From assembly GCF_900155865.1 (NCBI RefSeq), contig NZ_LT707006.1, positions 1,261,626-1,325,625 on the forward strand: a DNA stretch of 64,000 bases, written 5' to 3'. The DNA comes from Bacteroides bouchesdurhonensis (lineage in GTDB: Bacteria; Bacteroidota; Bacteroidia; Bacteroidales; Bacteroidaceae). Every line of letters starts with the position of its first letter. Within the stretch, counting starts at the first letter, position 1. A program made the translations under genes and the position numbers. The notes beneath the pieces were generated by a model, which did no database searches, had not been told where the DNA came from, and was given only the letters and a program-made list of their open reading frames with translations. Positions 44,982-53,123 of this stretch are shown piece after piece.

Positions 44982-45071
44982 TTCGTTCTACCTAGGTTAT
45001 CGTTTCGTTCCACCTGGGTGTCCGCTTCGTTCTACCTGGGTATTCCTTTCGTTCTACCTAGGTGGAACGAA
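44982..45071. repeat. four 16-bp direct repeats at exact 22-bp spacing
   Basis: TTCGTTCTACCTAGGT or a one- or two-base variant begins at 44982, 45004, 45026 and 45048. The 6-bp spacers differ (TATCGT, GTCCGC, ATTCCT), so the repeated part is a selected unit. The last unit runs into GGAACGAA (45064-45071), making a 24-bp near-palindrome around ACCTAGGT. Twenty-two bases is two DNA turns, so each unit faces the same side of the helix. Likely a multi-site protein-binding array. The rest of 44947-45272 shows no gene. Confidence 0.85.
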
Positions 45072-45272
45072 TCGGCTTTTGCTACAAAAGTAGATAATCT
45101 GTGCTGTGGGTGAGTGCTTTAACGATTGGATATTGTTTCCTTCATCCCGATGAATGTCATAATACACGATCTCATCTTTCAGTATCTCTGTTTGAATGTT
45201 TGTCGTGCAATTCATCTACTAGTCGTGACACATCGTAATAGGTGTCCATGTTTTTTTTGAACACTTGAGTGG

Positions 45273-45986
45273 TTATGTGGACGATCCGGTCAGAAAGGCT
45301 TCAATCCGGTTGTGGTCGCCGATGAGTTACATGATATCACCGATCATCTTCGTGTCAAAAAAATGTAGTGGCAGCCTCATCAGTTTGATCAGAAAATCGG
45401 AAATGAGCGAGATGTTAATGCGAGTATTCATGTGCAGTACAATCTGCCGTTTGTAGGGTGACAAGTAACGTGCGAAAAACAGAAGGCTTCGTGCGTTCTC
45501 TGTTTTTTCCTCCCCTTGTGTTTCAAACTCCGGTGTAGGTATAAGGGCGAGAACGGTTCCTTTTTCTTCTCCTCCTTCTTTGGTCGAAAACCAACATTTC
45601 TCGAATTCCTTTTGAGAGTAGGTCACCAATTGCGAAGCGGGATCGGCGATGTAAAATCGATATCCTTCCTTTTTTTTTCGGATCTTGTAACAGACTACAA
45701 AGTGGTTTTGGTTCCAATGTAGTATACAGGGTAACGGGACATCTTCCAAAAGTTGTTTTAAAGAGATCCGTATGCCGGATGTACGGAATCCGATTGATTC
45801 GGCAGCATCACCGATACCTAGCATCAATACTCCTTCGCGTGTAATGAACGAACGGGCACGTAAAGTTTCAATCGAAAATGTCTTTCCGTAGTATTTCGCT
45901 ATCATCCGTAGGCAGGTAGGACCACAGTCCATAGCGTCTAATTGTAAATGATGCGGAAAGTTCTTGATGTGCTTCATATTTAACAT
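45273..45986 (-). pseudogene. C39-peptidase ABC exporter (PCAT), truncated
   Basis: The readable part encodes the C39 peptidase domain with its catalytic triad: LDAMDCGPTCLRMIAKYYG (Cys), HWNQNHFVVCY (His) and YIADPAS (Asp). In the family these cleave double-glycine leaders during export of peptides. After YLSPYKRQIV the DNA jumps to HMNTRINISLISDFLIKLMR, so the first transmembrane helices are deleted. The frame then ends at TAA in place of the expected Gln codon after MIGDIM; beyond it GDHNRIEAFLTGSST is still legible to a stop at 45273. The rest of the transporter and the ATPase are absent. Intact members have about 730 residues. Confidence 0.85.
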
Positions 45987-46320
45987 TAGAATTGCTGATT
46001 ATTTAATTTTGAATAAAAATAAGTGTTTATTGAAATACTGGACGTATTATTTGGAGAAAAAACAAATTTTCACATTTTTGACAGATCAGTCTTTGTTTTA
46101 GCATGGCCTTGATCATAGAGGTTCTTTGAGAAGAAATTTATCATTGATGTGAACTTCATATATGGAAGTAACCTATAAATAATATGAATTTATATTGTGT
46201 CCATGATAAGTCAACTTTAATGGATGAGTGATTGCTAAAATTAGTTAATTTCTGAGGGCGGCTTTTATTTGTGAATAATTTACTTTAATATTGTGATAAA
46301 TAACAATAATATCAATATTA
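45987..46320. other. gene-free stretch in the RiPP remnant region
   Basis: A 334-base AT-rich stretch between the divergent exporter remnant and the LanC-like fragment. No coding frame with recognisable content, promoter pair or dyad could be supported. Confidence 0.4.
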
Positions 46321-46701
46321 ATGAAAGCACTGCCTAATAAATTGAAAGGAATTATAGGCTATCAAATATTATATGGAAGTTTTAGTACCGATCAAAGCCT
46401 GTTGAATGGAAGGATGGGACTTACCCTCTTCTTCATTTATTGTTCACGTCTTCTTCACAATCGTTTCTATGAAGACTTTGCCGGAGAATTATTGGAAGAT
46501 ATTTGTATGCATTTGCCTTTTGATGCCGATTATGTGGAGGATCTGAAAAACGCATGCCAAAGAACAGGTGTCGATTGGCAATCGGAAGATTATATACCGG
46601 AGAAAGTGTGGAAACGGGTGGTGGACTGGTGGCAGCAAGCAGCTGCCATAGCCGAAGTCTACAATTGGAAACGTGGCATACCTTTACTTGAAACATATTA
46701 A
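46321..46701 (+). pseudogene. LanC-like N-terminal fragment in a chimeric frame
   Basis: The 126-residue frame begins like a Bacteroidetes lanthionine synthetase C-like protein (IIGYQILYGSFSTDQSLLNG, then RMGLTLFFIYCSRLLHNRFY and EDFAGELLEDI). A LanC-like protein has about 400 residues with zinc-binding Cys/His near the end; none is present here. After residue ~70 the sequence changes to DYVEDLKNACQRTGVDW and WKRVVDWWQQAAAIAEVYNW, which I do not recognise and may be the end of a different protein joined by a deletion. It is listed as a pseudogene. It precedes the glycosyltransferase by 31 bases. Confidence 0.6.
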
Positions 46702-46732
46702 AACACGTAATAATTATTTGCTTGAAGAACAC

Positions 46733-47536
46733 ATGAACAAAACCATAAAAGTCAGTATTTTGATACCCGCTTATAATGCGGAGGCTTACATCGATAAATG
46801 TTTGACCTTTGTTCGACAGCAGGCACTGGACGAGATCGAAATTATTGTGGCAGATGACGGTTCTACCGATGCCACGTTGCAACATATCGAACGTCATGCG
46901 GCAATGGATGCTCGTATCCGATTATTACATTTACCTCACCGGGGTGTTTCGCCTACACGAAACGCTTTGCTAGAAGCGGCAGAGGGCGTTTATGTCGGTA
47001 TCGTAGACAGTGACGATACGGTGGCACCTGATGCATTCGAACAACTATATCATCGAGCGGAAGCTTGTCATGCGGATATGGTAATCGGTAGCATACGTTA
47101 CTGCGATGAAGATGGCACCTTTTTCCGGATGGGCGACCGTTCGCATACATTTCCCACTCAGGCTGAGGTATACAGCGGCAAAGAGTGTTTCTGTCGGCTG
47201 ATAGAGAATGGTGAATACATTCCGATGACTTACAGCAGCCTGTATCGTCGTTCGCTGATCGAAAAACACGGATTGCATTTTGAGGGAACTACCCACGACG
47301 ATGAATTTTTCACTCCCTATGCTTTTTATGCTGCCGAACGGGTGGCATACTATCCGGGCGATTTTTATTTCTATCGTTTGCATGATGCTTCGATGATGCA
47401 TGTGACGGAGCGTTTTCGCGAACGGGCGGCATCGCTATATTTTATCGCTGGGCAATTGGAGTCGTTTATCGACGAGCAGTTGGTAGAGAACGGATGTTCA
47501 ACTGTTACTCGTTGGAGGATTTTCGAGAACGGATAG
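46733..47536 (+). CDS. GT2 family glycosyltransferase, C-terminus possibly frameshifted
   Basis: The 267-residue frame has the GT-A start KVSILIPAYNAEAYIDKCLT, IIVADDGSTDATLQHIERHA, SPTRNALLEAAEGVYVGIVD and the DSDDTVAPDAFEQLYHRAEA metal-binding motif. It ends abruptly at TRWRIFENG. In another frame the next bases encode CYSLEDFRERIGIVYHSVNA and a stop, so a one-base indel near 47495-47510 may have shortened it. The ATG at 46733 is chosen since upstream codons overlap the LanC-like fragment. In RiPP-type loci such enzymes may glycosylate the product; here this is an inference from context. Confidence 0.72.
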   Translation: MNKTIKVSILIPAYNAEAYIDKCLTFVRQQALDEIEIIVADDGSTDATLQHIERHAAMDARIRLLHLPHRGVSPTRNALLEAAEGVYVGIVDSDDTVAPDAFEQLYHRAEACHADMVIGSIRYCDEDGTFFRMGDRSHTFPTQAEVYSGKECFCRLIENGEYIPMTYSSLYRRSLIEKHGLHFEGTTHDDEFFTPYAFYAAERVAYYPGDFYFYRLHDASMMHVTERFRERAASLYFIAGQLESFIDEQLVENGCSTVTRWRIFENG

Positions 47537-47642
47537 GAATAGTTTATCACAGTGTCAATGCTTTATAAGGTTATTGTATTTTCTTTTATAATAATACCGT
47601 GCGGATGAGCTATGCAAATTATTAATTTAAATTTTATTGTTT

Positions 47643-48911
47643 ATGAAATTGAATAAAATTTCGTTGCAAAACCTCAGCCAAGCTGAGATGGCAAACAAAG
47701 GTATGTATAGATCAATAAGTATAAGTATATTAGGGATTATTCTTTTGACGCTATTACTCTCATGTGCTGGTTCTTCTTCTCAATCGTTATCCAATGAGTT
47801 GATAAAGATAGATGTCAAAAAGGAATATCCTAAGAAAGATATTGTATTGAATGATATTGCGGAAATTACTTATATTCCGTTGGAAACCAATGATAGTTCA
47901 GTGATACGTCCTAACTTTGAAATTAGTCTGTCTGCTGATACAATAATTGTGGGTGATAATGTCCAATCAGAACTCTTTTTCTTCAATAAAAAAGGAAGTT
48001 ACTTGGGCGGTTTTAAACGTTGTTGCGGGCAAAGTGGAGAAGAATATAATAGATTAAGTTTATTCACTGTTGACTATACTCAAAAGGAGTTGTATGTTTA
48101 TGATAGATTCTTTTTTTCTCGCATATTGGTATATGATTTCTCCGGAAATTTTAAACGGAGAATAAAATTGCCCAAACAAGTGTGGCTTAGGCATTTGTAT
48201 GTTTATGATGATAAGAACTTGATAGGATACAGTAAATGGTCATGGCATGGGAATTTTGATGGGAAAAGCGATGTCCTTGAAGAAAATCCCTATTATTTTA
48301 TTGATAAACAGACTGGAGCTATGAGTCCGGTTCCTATTACGATAAAAAAGCGTATTTCTGATGATGTAAGGTTTCGTGATGAAAAAACAGGTGAGAGCTG
48401 GTTAACCTCACTTTATATGGATCCAATGTTAAAGACAAAAGATGGTTTTATTATTGCAGATCCTTCGTTGGATACTGTATATCATTTTGTGAATGATGTA
48501 TTAACTCCGGTGACGGTTTTCAAGAATAGAGATATGGAGGAAAATCTGGTGGATTTACATTCGGTTATATTTTACAGTGACCGTTATTTGTTGTTGACAG
48601 TTCAAAAAAAGGAGGTGGATTATGCCCGCAAAACCCTGGTTAATCATCCTCATAATCTATTGTTCTGTGATAGGGAAACTCAAGAAATATGTGAGGCAAC
48701 GTTTTATATATCTGACATGACATTAAAATTAAAAATTGATTCATATGATGTTTCAGAGATACCGGATAATATGTTTGTGACTCGTTTTACCGCCGGTGAT
48801 TTGAAATGGCTTCTTGAACAAGGATTTTTGAAAGGGGAACTAAAAAAGATTGCAGAAAATCTGGATGAAGAAGCGAATTCAGTGATGATGATTGCTAAGT
48901 TTAAACAATAA
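47643..48911 (+). CDS. natural-product-leader-fused propeller lipoprotein, copy 1
   Basis: The 422-residue protein starts MKLNKISLQNLSQAEMANKG, which looks like the leader of Bacteroidales double-glycine natural-product precursors. At residue 21 (MYRSISISILGIILLTLLLS, then Cys41) a normal lipoprotein signal begins. The mature part is a 6-bladed beta-propeller (DUF4934-like): IVLNDIAEITYIPLETNDSS, LFFFNKKGSYLGGFKR, LPKQVWLRHLYVYDDKNLIG and onward. The propeller family commonly sits beside RiPP exporters. Two starts are possible, 47643 (with leader) and 47703 (without). Intact, in contrast to most neighbours. Confidence 0.82.
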   Translation: MKLNKISLQNLSQAEMANKGMYRSISISILGIILLTLLLSCAGSSSQSLSNELIKIDVKKEYPKKDIVLNDIAEITYIPLETNDSSVIRPNFEISLSADTIIVGDNVQSELFFFNKKGSYLGGFKRCCGQSGEEYNRLSLFTVDYTQKELYVYDRFFFSRILVYDFSGNFKRRIKLPKQVWLRHLYVYDDKNLIGYSKWSWHGNFDGKSDVLEENPYYFIDKQTGAMSPVPITIKKRISDDVRFRDEKTGESWLTSLYMDPMLKTKDGFIIADPSLDTVYHFVNDVLTPVTVFKNRDMEENLVDLHSVIFYSDRYLLLTVQKKEVDYARKTLVNHPHNLLFCDRETQEICEATFYISDMTLKLKIDSYDVSEIPDNMFVTRFTAGDLKWLLEQGFLKGELKKIAENLDEEANSVMMIAKFKQ

Positions 48912-49149
48912 CTTAAAGTTTATATATATGAGAGTTTTCAGCAGTGATGGACATAGTTCCTTGGTCATGTATTCTAATGTATGTTTTTTGTAGTAGAGAT
49001 ACCTAGAGTATTTAAGGAATATATTATCATAATATGCATAAGGTTGAGTCGCTACAGGCTGCTTTAAAAGCATTATTGTATTTTTTATAATATATCGAAC
49101 AGATAAGCCGTGCGATTAATCTAAATTATTAATTTAAATTTTATTGTTT

Positions 49150-50418
49150 ATGAAATTGAATAAAATTTCGTTGCAAAACCTCAGCCAAGCTGAGAAGGCA
49201 AAAAAAAGTATGTGTAGATCAATAAACATTAGTATATTAGGGATTATTCTTTTGATGCTATTACTCTCATGCACTGGTTCTTCTTCTCAATCGTTATCCA
49301 ATGAGTTGATAGAGATAGATGTCAAAAAGGAATATCCTAAGAAAGATATTGTATTGAATGATATTGCGGAAATTACTTATATTCCGTTGGAAACCAATGA
49401 TAGTTCAGTGATTCATCCCTACTTTGAAATGAGTCTGTCCACTAATACAATAATTGCAGGTGATTATTTCCAATCAAAACTCTTTTTCTTCAATAAGAAA
49501 GGAGATTATTTAGGAGGTTTTAAGCGTTGCTGTGGACAAAGTGGAGAAGAATATCATAGTCTAAATCTATTTGCCGTTGATTATGCTCAAAAGGAGTTGT
49601 ATGTTTATGATGATTTTTTTCTTTCTTACATATTGGTATATGATTTCTCCGGAGATTTTAGACGGAGAATAAAATTGCCCAAACAAGTGTGGCTCAGGCA
49701 TTTGTATGTTTATGATGATAAGAACTTGATAGGATACAGTAAATGGTCATGGCATGGAAATTTTGATGGGAAAAGCGATGTCTTGGAAGAAAATCCCTAT
49801 TATTTTATTGATAGACAGACTGGAGCTATGAGTCCGGTTCCTATTACAATAAAAAAGCGTATTTCTGATGATGTAAGGTTTCGTGATGAAAAAACAGGTG
49901 AGAGCTGGTTAACCTCACTTTATATGGATCCAATGTTAAAGACAAAAGATGGTTTTATTATTGCAGATCCTTCGTTGGATACTGTATATCATTTTGTGAA
50001 TGATGTATTAACTCCGGTGACGGTTTTCAAGAATAGAGATATGGAGGAAAATCTGGTGGATTTACATTCGGTTATATTTTACAGTGACCGTTATTTGTTG
50101 TTGACAGTTCAAAAAAAGGAGGTGGATTATGCCCGCAAAACCCTGGTTAATCATCCTCATAATCTATTGTTCTGTGATAGGGAAACTCAAGAAATATGTG
50201 AGGCAACGTTTTATATATCTGACATGACATTAAAATTAAAAATTGATTCATATGATGTTTCAGAGATACCGGATAATATGTTTGTGACTCGTTTTTCCGC
50301 CGGTGATTTGAGATGGCTTCTTGAACAAGGATTTTTGAAAGGGGAACTAAAAAAGATTGCAGAAAATCTGGATGAAGAAGCGAATTCAGTGATGATGATT
50401 GCTAAATTTAAACAATAA
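49150..50418 (+). CDS. natural-product-leader-fused propeller lipoprotein, copy 2
   Basis: The second copy (422 residues) has the leader-like start MKLNKISLQNLSQAEKAKKS, with three changes near its end (M16K, N18K, G20S), and the same lipoprotein signal ending at Cys41 (LLLSC). Its first 15 leader codons are identical in DNA to copy 1. From about residue 165 on the two proteins are nearly identical, while residues 83-165 (VIHPYFEMSLSTNTIIAGDY, LFFFNKKGDYLGGFKR and following) have many amino-acid changes. This suggests recent duplication or gene conversion with a variable first blade region. Function unknown. Confidence 0.82.
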   Translation: MKLNKISLQNLSQAEKAKKSMCRSINISILGIILLMLLLSCTGSSSQSLSNELIEIDVKKEYPKKDIVLNDIAEITYIPLETNDSSVIHPYFEMSLSTNTIIAGDYFQSKLFFFNKKGDYLGGFKRCCGQSGEEYHSLNLFAVDYAQKELYVYDDFFLSYILVYDFSGDFRRRIKLPKQVWLRHLYVYDDKNLIGYSKWSWHGNFDGKSDVLEENPYYFIDRQTGAMSPVPITIKKRISDDVRFRDEKTGESWLTSLYMDPMLKTKDGFIIADPSLDTVYHFVNDVLTPVTVFKNRDMEENLVDLHSVIFYSDRYLLLTVQKKEVDYARKTLVNHPHNLLFCDRETQEICEATFYISDMTLKLKIDSYDVSEIPDNMFVTRFSAGDLRWLLEQGFLKGELKKIAENLDEEANSVMMIAKFKQ

Positions 50419-50493
50419 TTTTAATTATATATGAGAGTTTCAGGCAGATAATATCAGGTACAACTTGAATAATTTGTTTCAGTTGGTATTTGA

Positions 50494-50877
50494 GGTAACA
50501 GATTTGGATGGTCTCATCCGCAGTATCACTTGATGTCATGGGCGTTAAGTTGTCTGAGTCTGCGTGAAAACTATAATAACGTAGTCTTTTATACAGACAG
50601 TAATGGTTATAAAGTCTTTATAGAGTTGTTGAAACTACCTTATACAGATGTAGTGGTTCAATATGACGATCTGCCATGCCCCGACATTCATTAGGCTTAT
50701 CCTAAGATACTTACTTATTCTTTACAGAAAGAACCTTTTATTCATGTGGATGGCGACGTGCATCTTCCTCATCGGCTGGACGATTCCATAGAATCCGGTG
50801 CATTAATTGCTCAAAACATAGAGCTGGGCAGTCAATATTATAAGAATATGATGAATGATATTTTAAAATTAAGATAA
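50494..50877 (+). pseudogene. DUF6734-type glycosyltransferase-like remnant
   Basis: The frame has no proper start and encodes WSHPQYHLMSWALSCLSLRE, then YNNVVFYTDSNGYKVFIELL and PFIHVDGDVHLPHR, a GT-like nucleotide-sugar fold with a DGD metal motif as in Bacteroidetes DUF6734 proteins. An internal TAG at 50692-50694 (after PDIH, before AYPKI) interrupts it and it ends early at LKLR. Length suggests about 130 of some 300 residues remain. Related proteins occur in Bacteroidales natural-product loci. Confidence 0.65.
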
Positions 50878-50879
50878 TA

Positions 50880-51556
50880 ATGAAACATATTATATTGTTG
50901 TTTGTATTATTGTTATTGTCTTGTGGCAATAGGAACAATAAAGAAACAAATGTAAATGATAATAGAGAGCAGCAACTTGCCACTTTGGAGTCGGAGATGA
51001 TTAATTTCTTCCAAGCGACGTTGGAAAAAAACTATGGAATCGCTATGCTGTTGATCTGTTTGTAGAAGGTATGAACATATATCATTTCAATTATCTGTTG
51101 GAAGTGGATAAGAAGCGGTTGAAAGAAATCAATGAGAAATTGTATGGAGATGGTTGGCTTTATTCTTACTTTTTAGATAAACAAATGCAGAATGTTAGTA
51201 GTTTGGATAAACAGCAAGAATATAACAGGGCGCAAGTAGAATTGATGCCGCTTGCTTTAAACTTATTTCCGAAAGATGGTTCTTCTTATTATCGGAAAGA
51301 GTTACAACATGCTTCCCATCCGGCAATGAAAGAGATTGCTAGAATCATAGAAGAGACCAGTGTACCTATACCCTCTTTGATATGGGGACAACTAAACACT
51401 GATAATCATCGTATTTGTAGTGATTTTAAATCAGACAGAGATATACAGATGTTTTTAACTCTCTATTTCTGGAACTATTTGTGTTATTTTGCCAATATTG
51501 ACTTTTATACAGGGGAAGATAAAACAGAGTTCGTTATGAAAATGATTGGTAAATAA
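50880..51556 (+). pseudogene. lipoprotein gene frameshifted in an A7 tract
   Basis: The first frame (50880-51065) encodes a lipoprotein signal (HIILLFVLLLLSC) and continues to TLEKNYGIAMLL and a stop. The second (to 51556) begins in another frame and encodes MNIYHFNYLLEVDKKRLKEI to MKMIGK. Adding one A to the run at 51025-51031 joins them as LEKKLWNRYAVDLFVEGMNI, which reads as natural protein, so an A8-to-A7 deletion is the likely cause. Phase variation or a sequence error are alternatives. The joined protein has about 225 residues and no recognised domain. Starts directly after the DUF6734-like remnant. Confidence 0.75.
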
Positions 51557-51557
51557 T

Positions 51558-51900
51558 ATGCTTATGTCACTGTTTTCTTTAATTAATCATCATTCTCCGA
51601 ATAAATTATTTCGGATAAAAGGAAGTCCATTCCTTTGCATTGCCATATTGTGTACTTTCGCTTCTTGTGTCAGTGTGCCAAAGCAGTTGTAGATATATCA
51701 GTGCAATTGGAGTAGCAACTTTATACGTTGCAGCAAGCCATTAACAGTATTGTGGAGAAAGTATATCAGGAAAAAGAGAAGATGTGATTGCCTATATAGA
51801 TAAGGAGTTGGGAGCGTCTACCAATCCGAATGAAACCATTCTAAGAGTTATTCGAAAAGGAGGTGTAATAGCCAATACTATTTTATCCTTGTTGAAGTGA
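51558..51900 (+). pseudogene. degraded lipoprotein-like gene remnant
   Basis: The first frame begins MLMSLFSLINHHSPNK and reaches a lipobox-like TFASC followed by a stop. Later frames give ISVQLE, then REDVIAYIDKELGASTNPNE and TILRVIRKGGVIANTILSLL with a stop at 51898-51900. The pieces are in different frames, so at least two indels have occurred. No family recognised. From 51901 to 52074 only fragments (for example FYSAEEIVRIAGIGLLLKEI) are readable. Confidence 0.5.
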
Positions 51901-52074
51901 GGCGGTAGAATGATTACATTTGTTCTATGTTGGTGACATCAGAGGTGGAAATGTGAGCTGACATTTTATTCGGCAGAGGAAATAGTCAGAATTGCGGGTA
52001 TAGGATTATTGTTGAAGGAAATTTCAACAGGCTCTTATAGAGGATTGTGGTATTTACTGTATCGATTCTTGGTA

Positions 52075-52944
52075 TCAAGAAAGAGGTGACATAAGTTGCT
52101 TATTCCGATATTCTTTAGGAGAAATGCCTACGTATTGCTTGAAATATTTTCCAAAGAAAGACTGTGTAGGAAAATTCAGTTTAGCTGCAATTTCTTTAAT
52201 ACTTAGATCTGTGTTTTCCAACAATTGTTTTGCTTCTGTGATTACCATTTGAATAATCCATTGCAGTGCGCTGTTTCCGGATTTCTCTTTGATCACTGCG
52301 GAGAAGTAACGGGGAGAAAGGCATTGTTTATCTGCGTAAAAGGTGACGTCATGTTCCTGATGATAATATTGGAAAAGAGTGATCATGAAATTCTGAAAGA
52401 TTTTATCCTTTTTATTTTGTGATAGAAGTTGTGAGGGCTGATAGGAGAAATAGATATTCAAGACCTCATAACAAAGGGTTTGTCCCCATGATTTTATGAG
52501 TTCGCTGGTCAAACGAAGTCTTTGTATGGAGATATTCTGTTCTTTTGCTATAAGCATTCGTTGTTGGAGTGCTTTGATTAGTGGTTCCAAGTAGTTATAT
52601 TGCTCTTCGGTGAGTGAGAAGCTAGGATTTTCTCGTAAATAAAGTAAGTTTTCTGAGTTGATCACTTTATTCACGATCGGGATGATGTAATTGAGATCCA
52701 CTTCGATCATGATTCCTTTTAAGTCCGGACTCGTTCGACTAATTTTCATTAGGCACCCTGTCATATATATGCAAATATCTCTTTTGCCGATCGAATAGGA
52801 TTTATCTCCGAATGAAATATCCATCTCTCCTTCTTGACAAAAAAAGAAGCCACATTTGTCGATGCTAGACAATGTTTTCCATACTTTCTTAGGAGCATAT
52901 TTCGGAGATATTATAACATAGTTGAAAGGGATCTGTTGTTCCAT
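52075..52944 (-). CDS. AraC family transcriptional regulator
   Basis: The 289-residue protein has an N-terminal cupin-type sensor domain (SIGKRDICIYMTGCLMKISR) and a C-terminal AraC DNA-binding domain with two helix-turn-helix motifs: CLSPRYFSAVIKEKSGNSAL, then LENTDLSIKEIAAKLNFPTQ and SFFGKYFKQYVGISPKEYR. ATG 52944 (MEQQIPFNYVIIS) is preferred over 52998. It is divergent from the RND efflux operon, which starts 180 bases away, so it is the likely local regulator. The effector is unknown. Confidence 0.88.
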   Translation of the reverse strand: MEQQIPFNYVIISPKYAPKKVWKTLSSIDKCGFFFCQEGEMDISFGDKSYSIGKRDICIYMTGCLMKISRTSPDLKGIMIEVDLNYIIPIVNKVINSENLLYLRENPSFSLTEEQYNYLEPLIKALQQRMLIAKEQNISIQRLRLTSELIKSWGQTLCYEVLNIYFSYQPSQLLSQNKKDKIFQNFMITLFQYYHQEHDVTFYADKQCLSPRYFSAVIKEKSGNSALQWIIQMVITEAKQLLENTDLSIKEIAAKLNFPTQSFFGKYFKQYVGISPKEYRNKQLMSPLS

Positions 52945-53090
52945 GTATCTGTCCTTTTTTGAATATTCTTTCAGCAAAGAAAGAAGCAAAAAATACAAAT
53001 CGCAAAATATTAATCTGTTTTTTTGAGAAAATACTGCAAATCGAACAATTTATAGCTTAAATCAACCTTTTTAGTCTTGTTTGCTTGGAA

Positions 53091-53098
53091 TAATTTTG
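53091..53098 (+). promoter_or_regulatory. -7 box of RND operon
   Basis: TAATTTTG, 26 bases before the adaptor ATG, with T-rich sequence in the -33 zone. Confidence 0.45.
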
Positions 53099-53123
53099 CA
53101 TCTATCAAATAAAAACTGAAAAT

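Larger units (their letters stand above)
47565..50450. repeat. 1507-bp tandem duplication
   Basis: Two copies of a gene plus its leader region are offset by 1507 bases (ATG 47643 versus 49150). Similarity begins about 75 bases upstream of each ATG (TTATTGTATTTT, TTATAATA, then AAATTATTAATTTAAATTTT before the start) and continues about 25 bases past each stop. The 3' halves are almost identical; the codons for residues ~83-165 differ much more. Confidence 0.9.

Noticed and set aside
44982..45071. CRISPR array
   Set aside because: Units of 16 bp with 6-bp spacers are far too short for CRISPR, and no cas genes are present.
45120..45260. Minus-strand frame reading TEILKDEIVYYDIHRDEGNN downstream of the exporter remnant
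   Set aside because: It looks somewhat protein-like but has no start, no recognised family and runs into the repeat array; not enough to call a gene.
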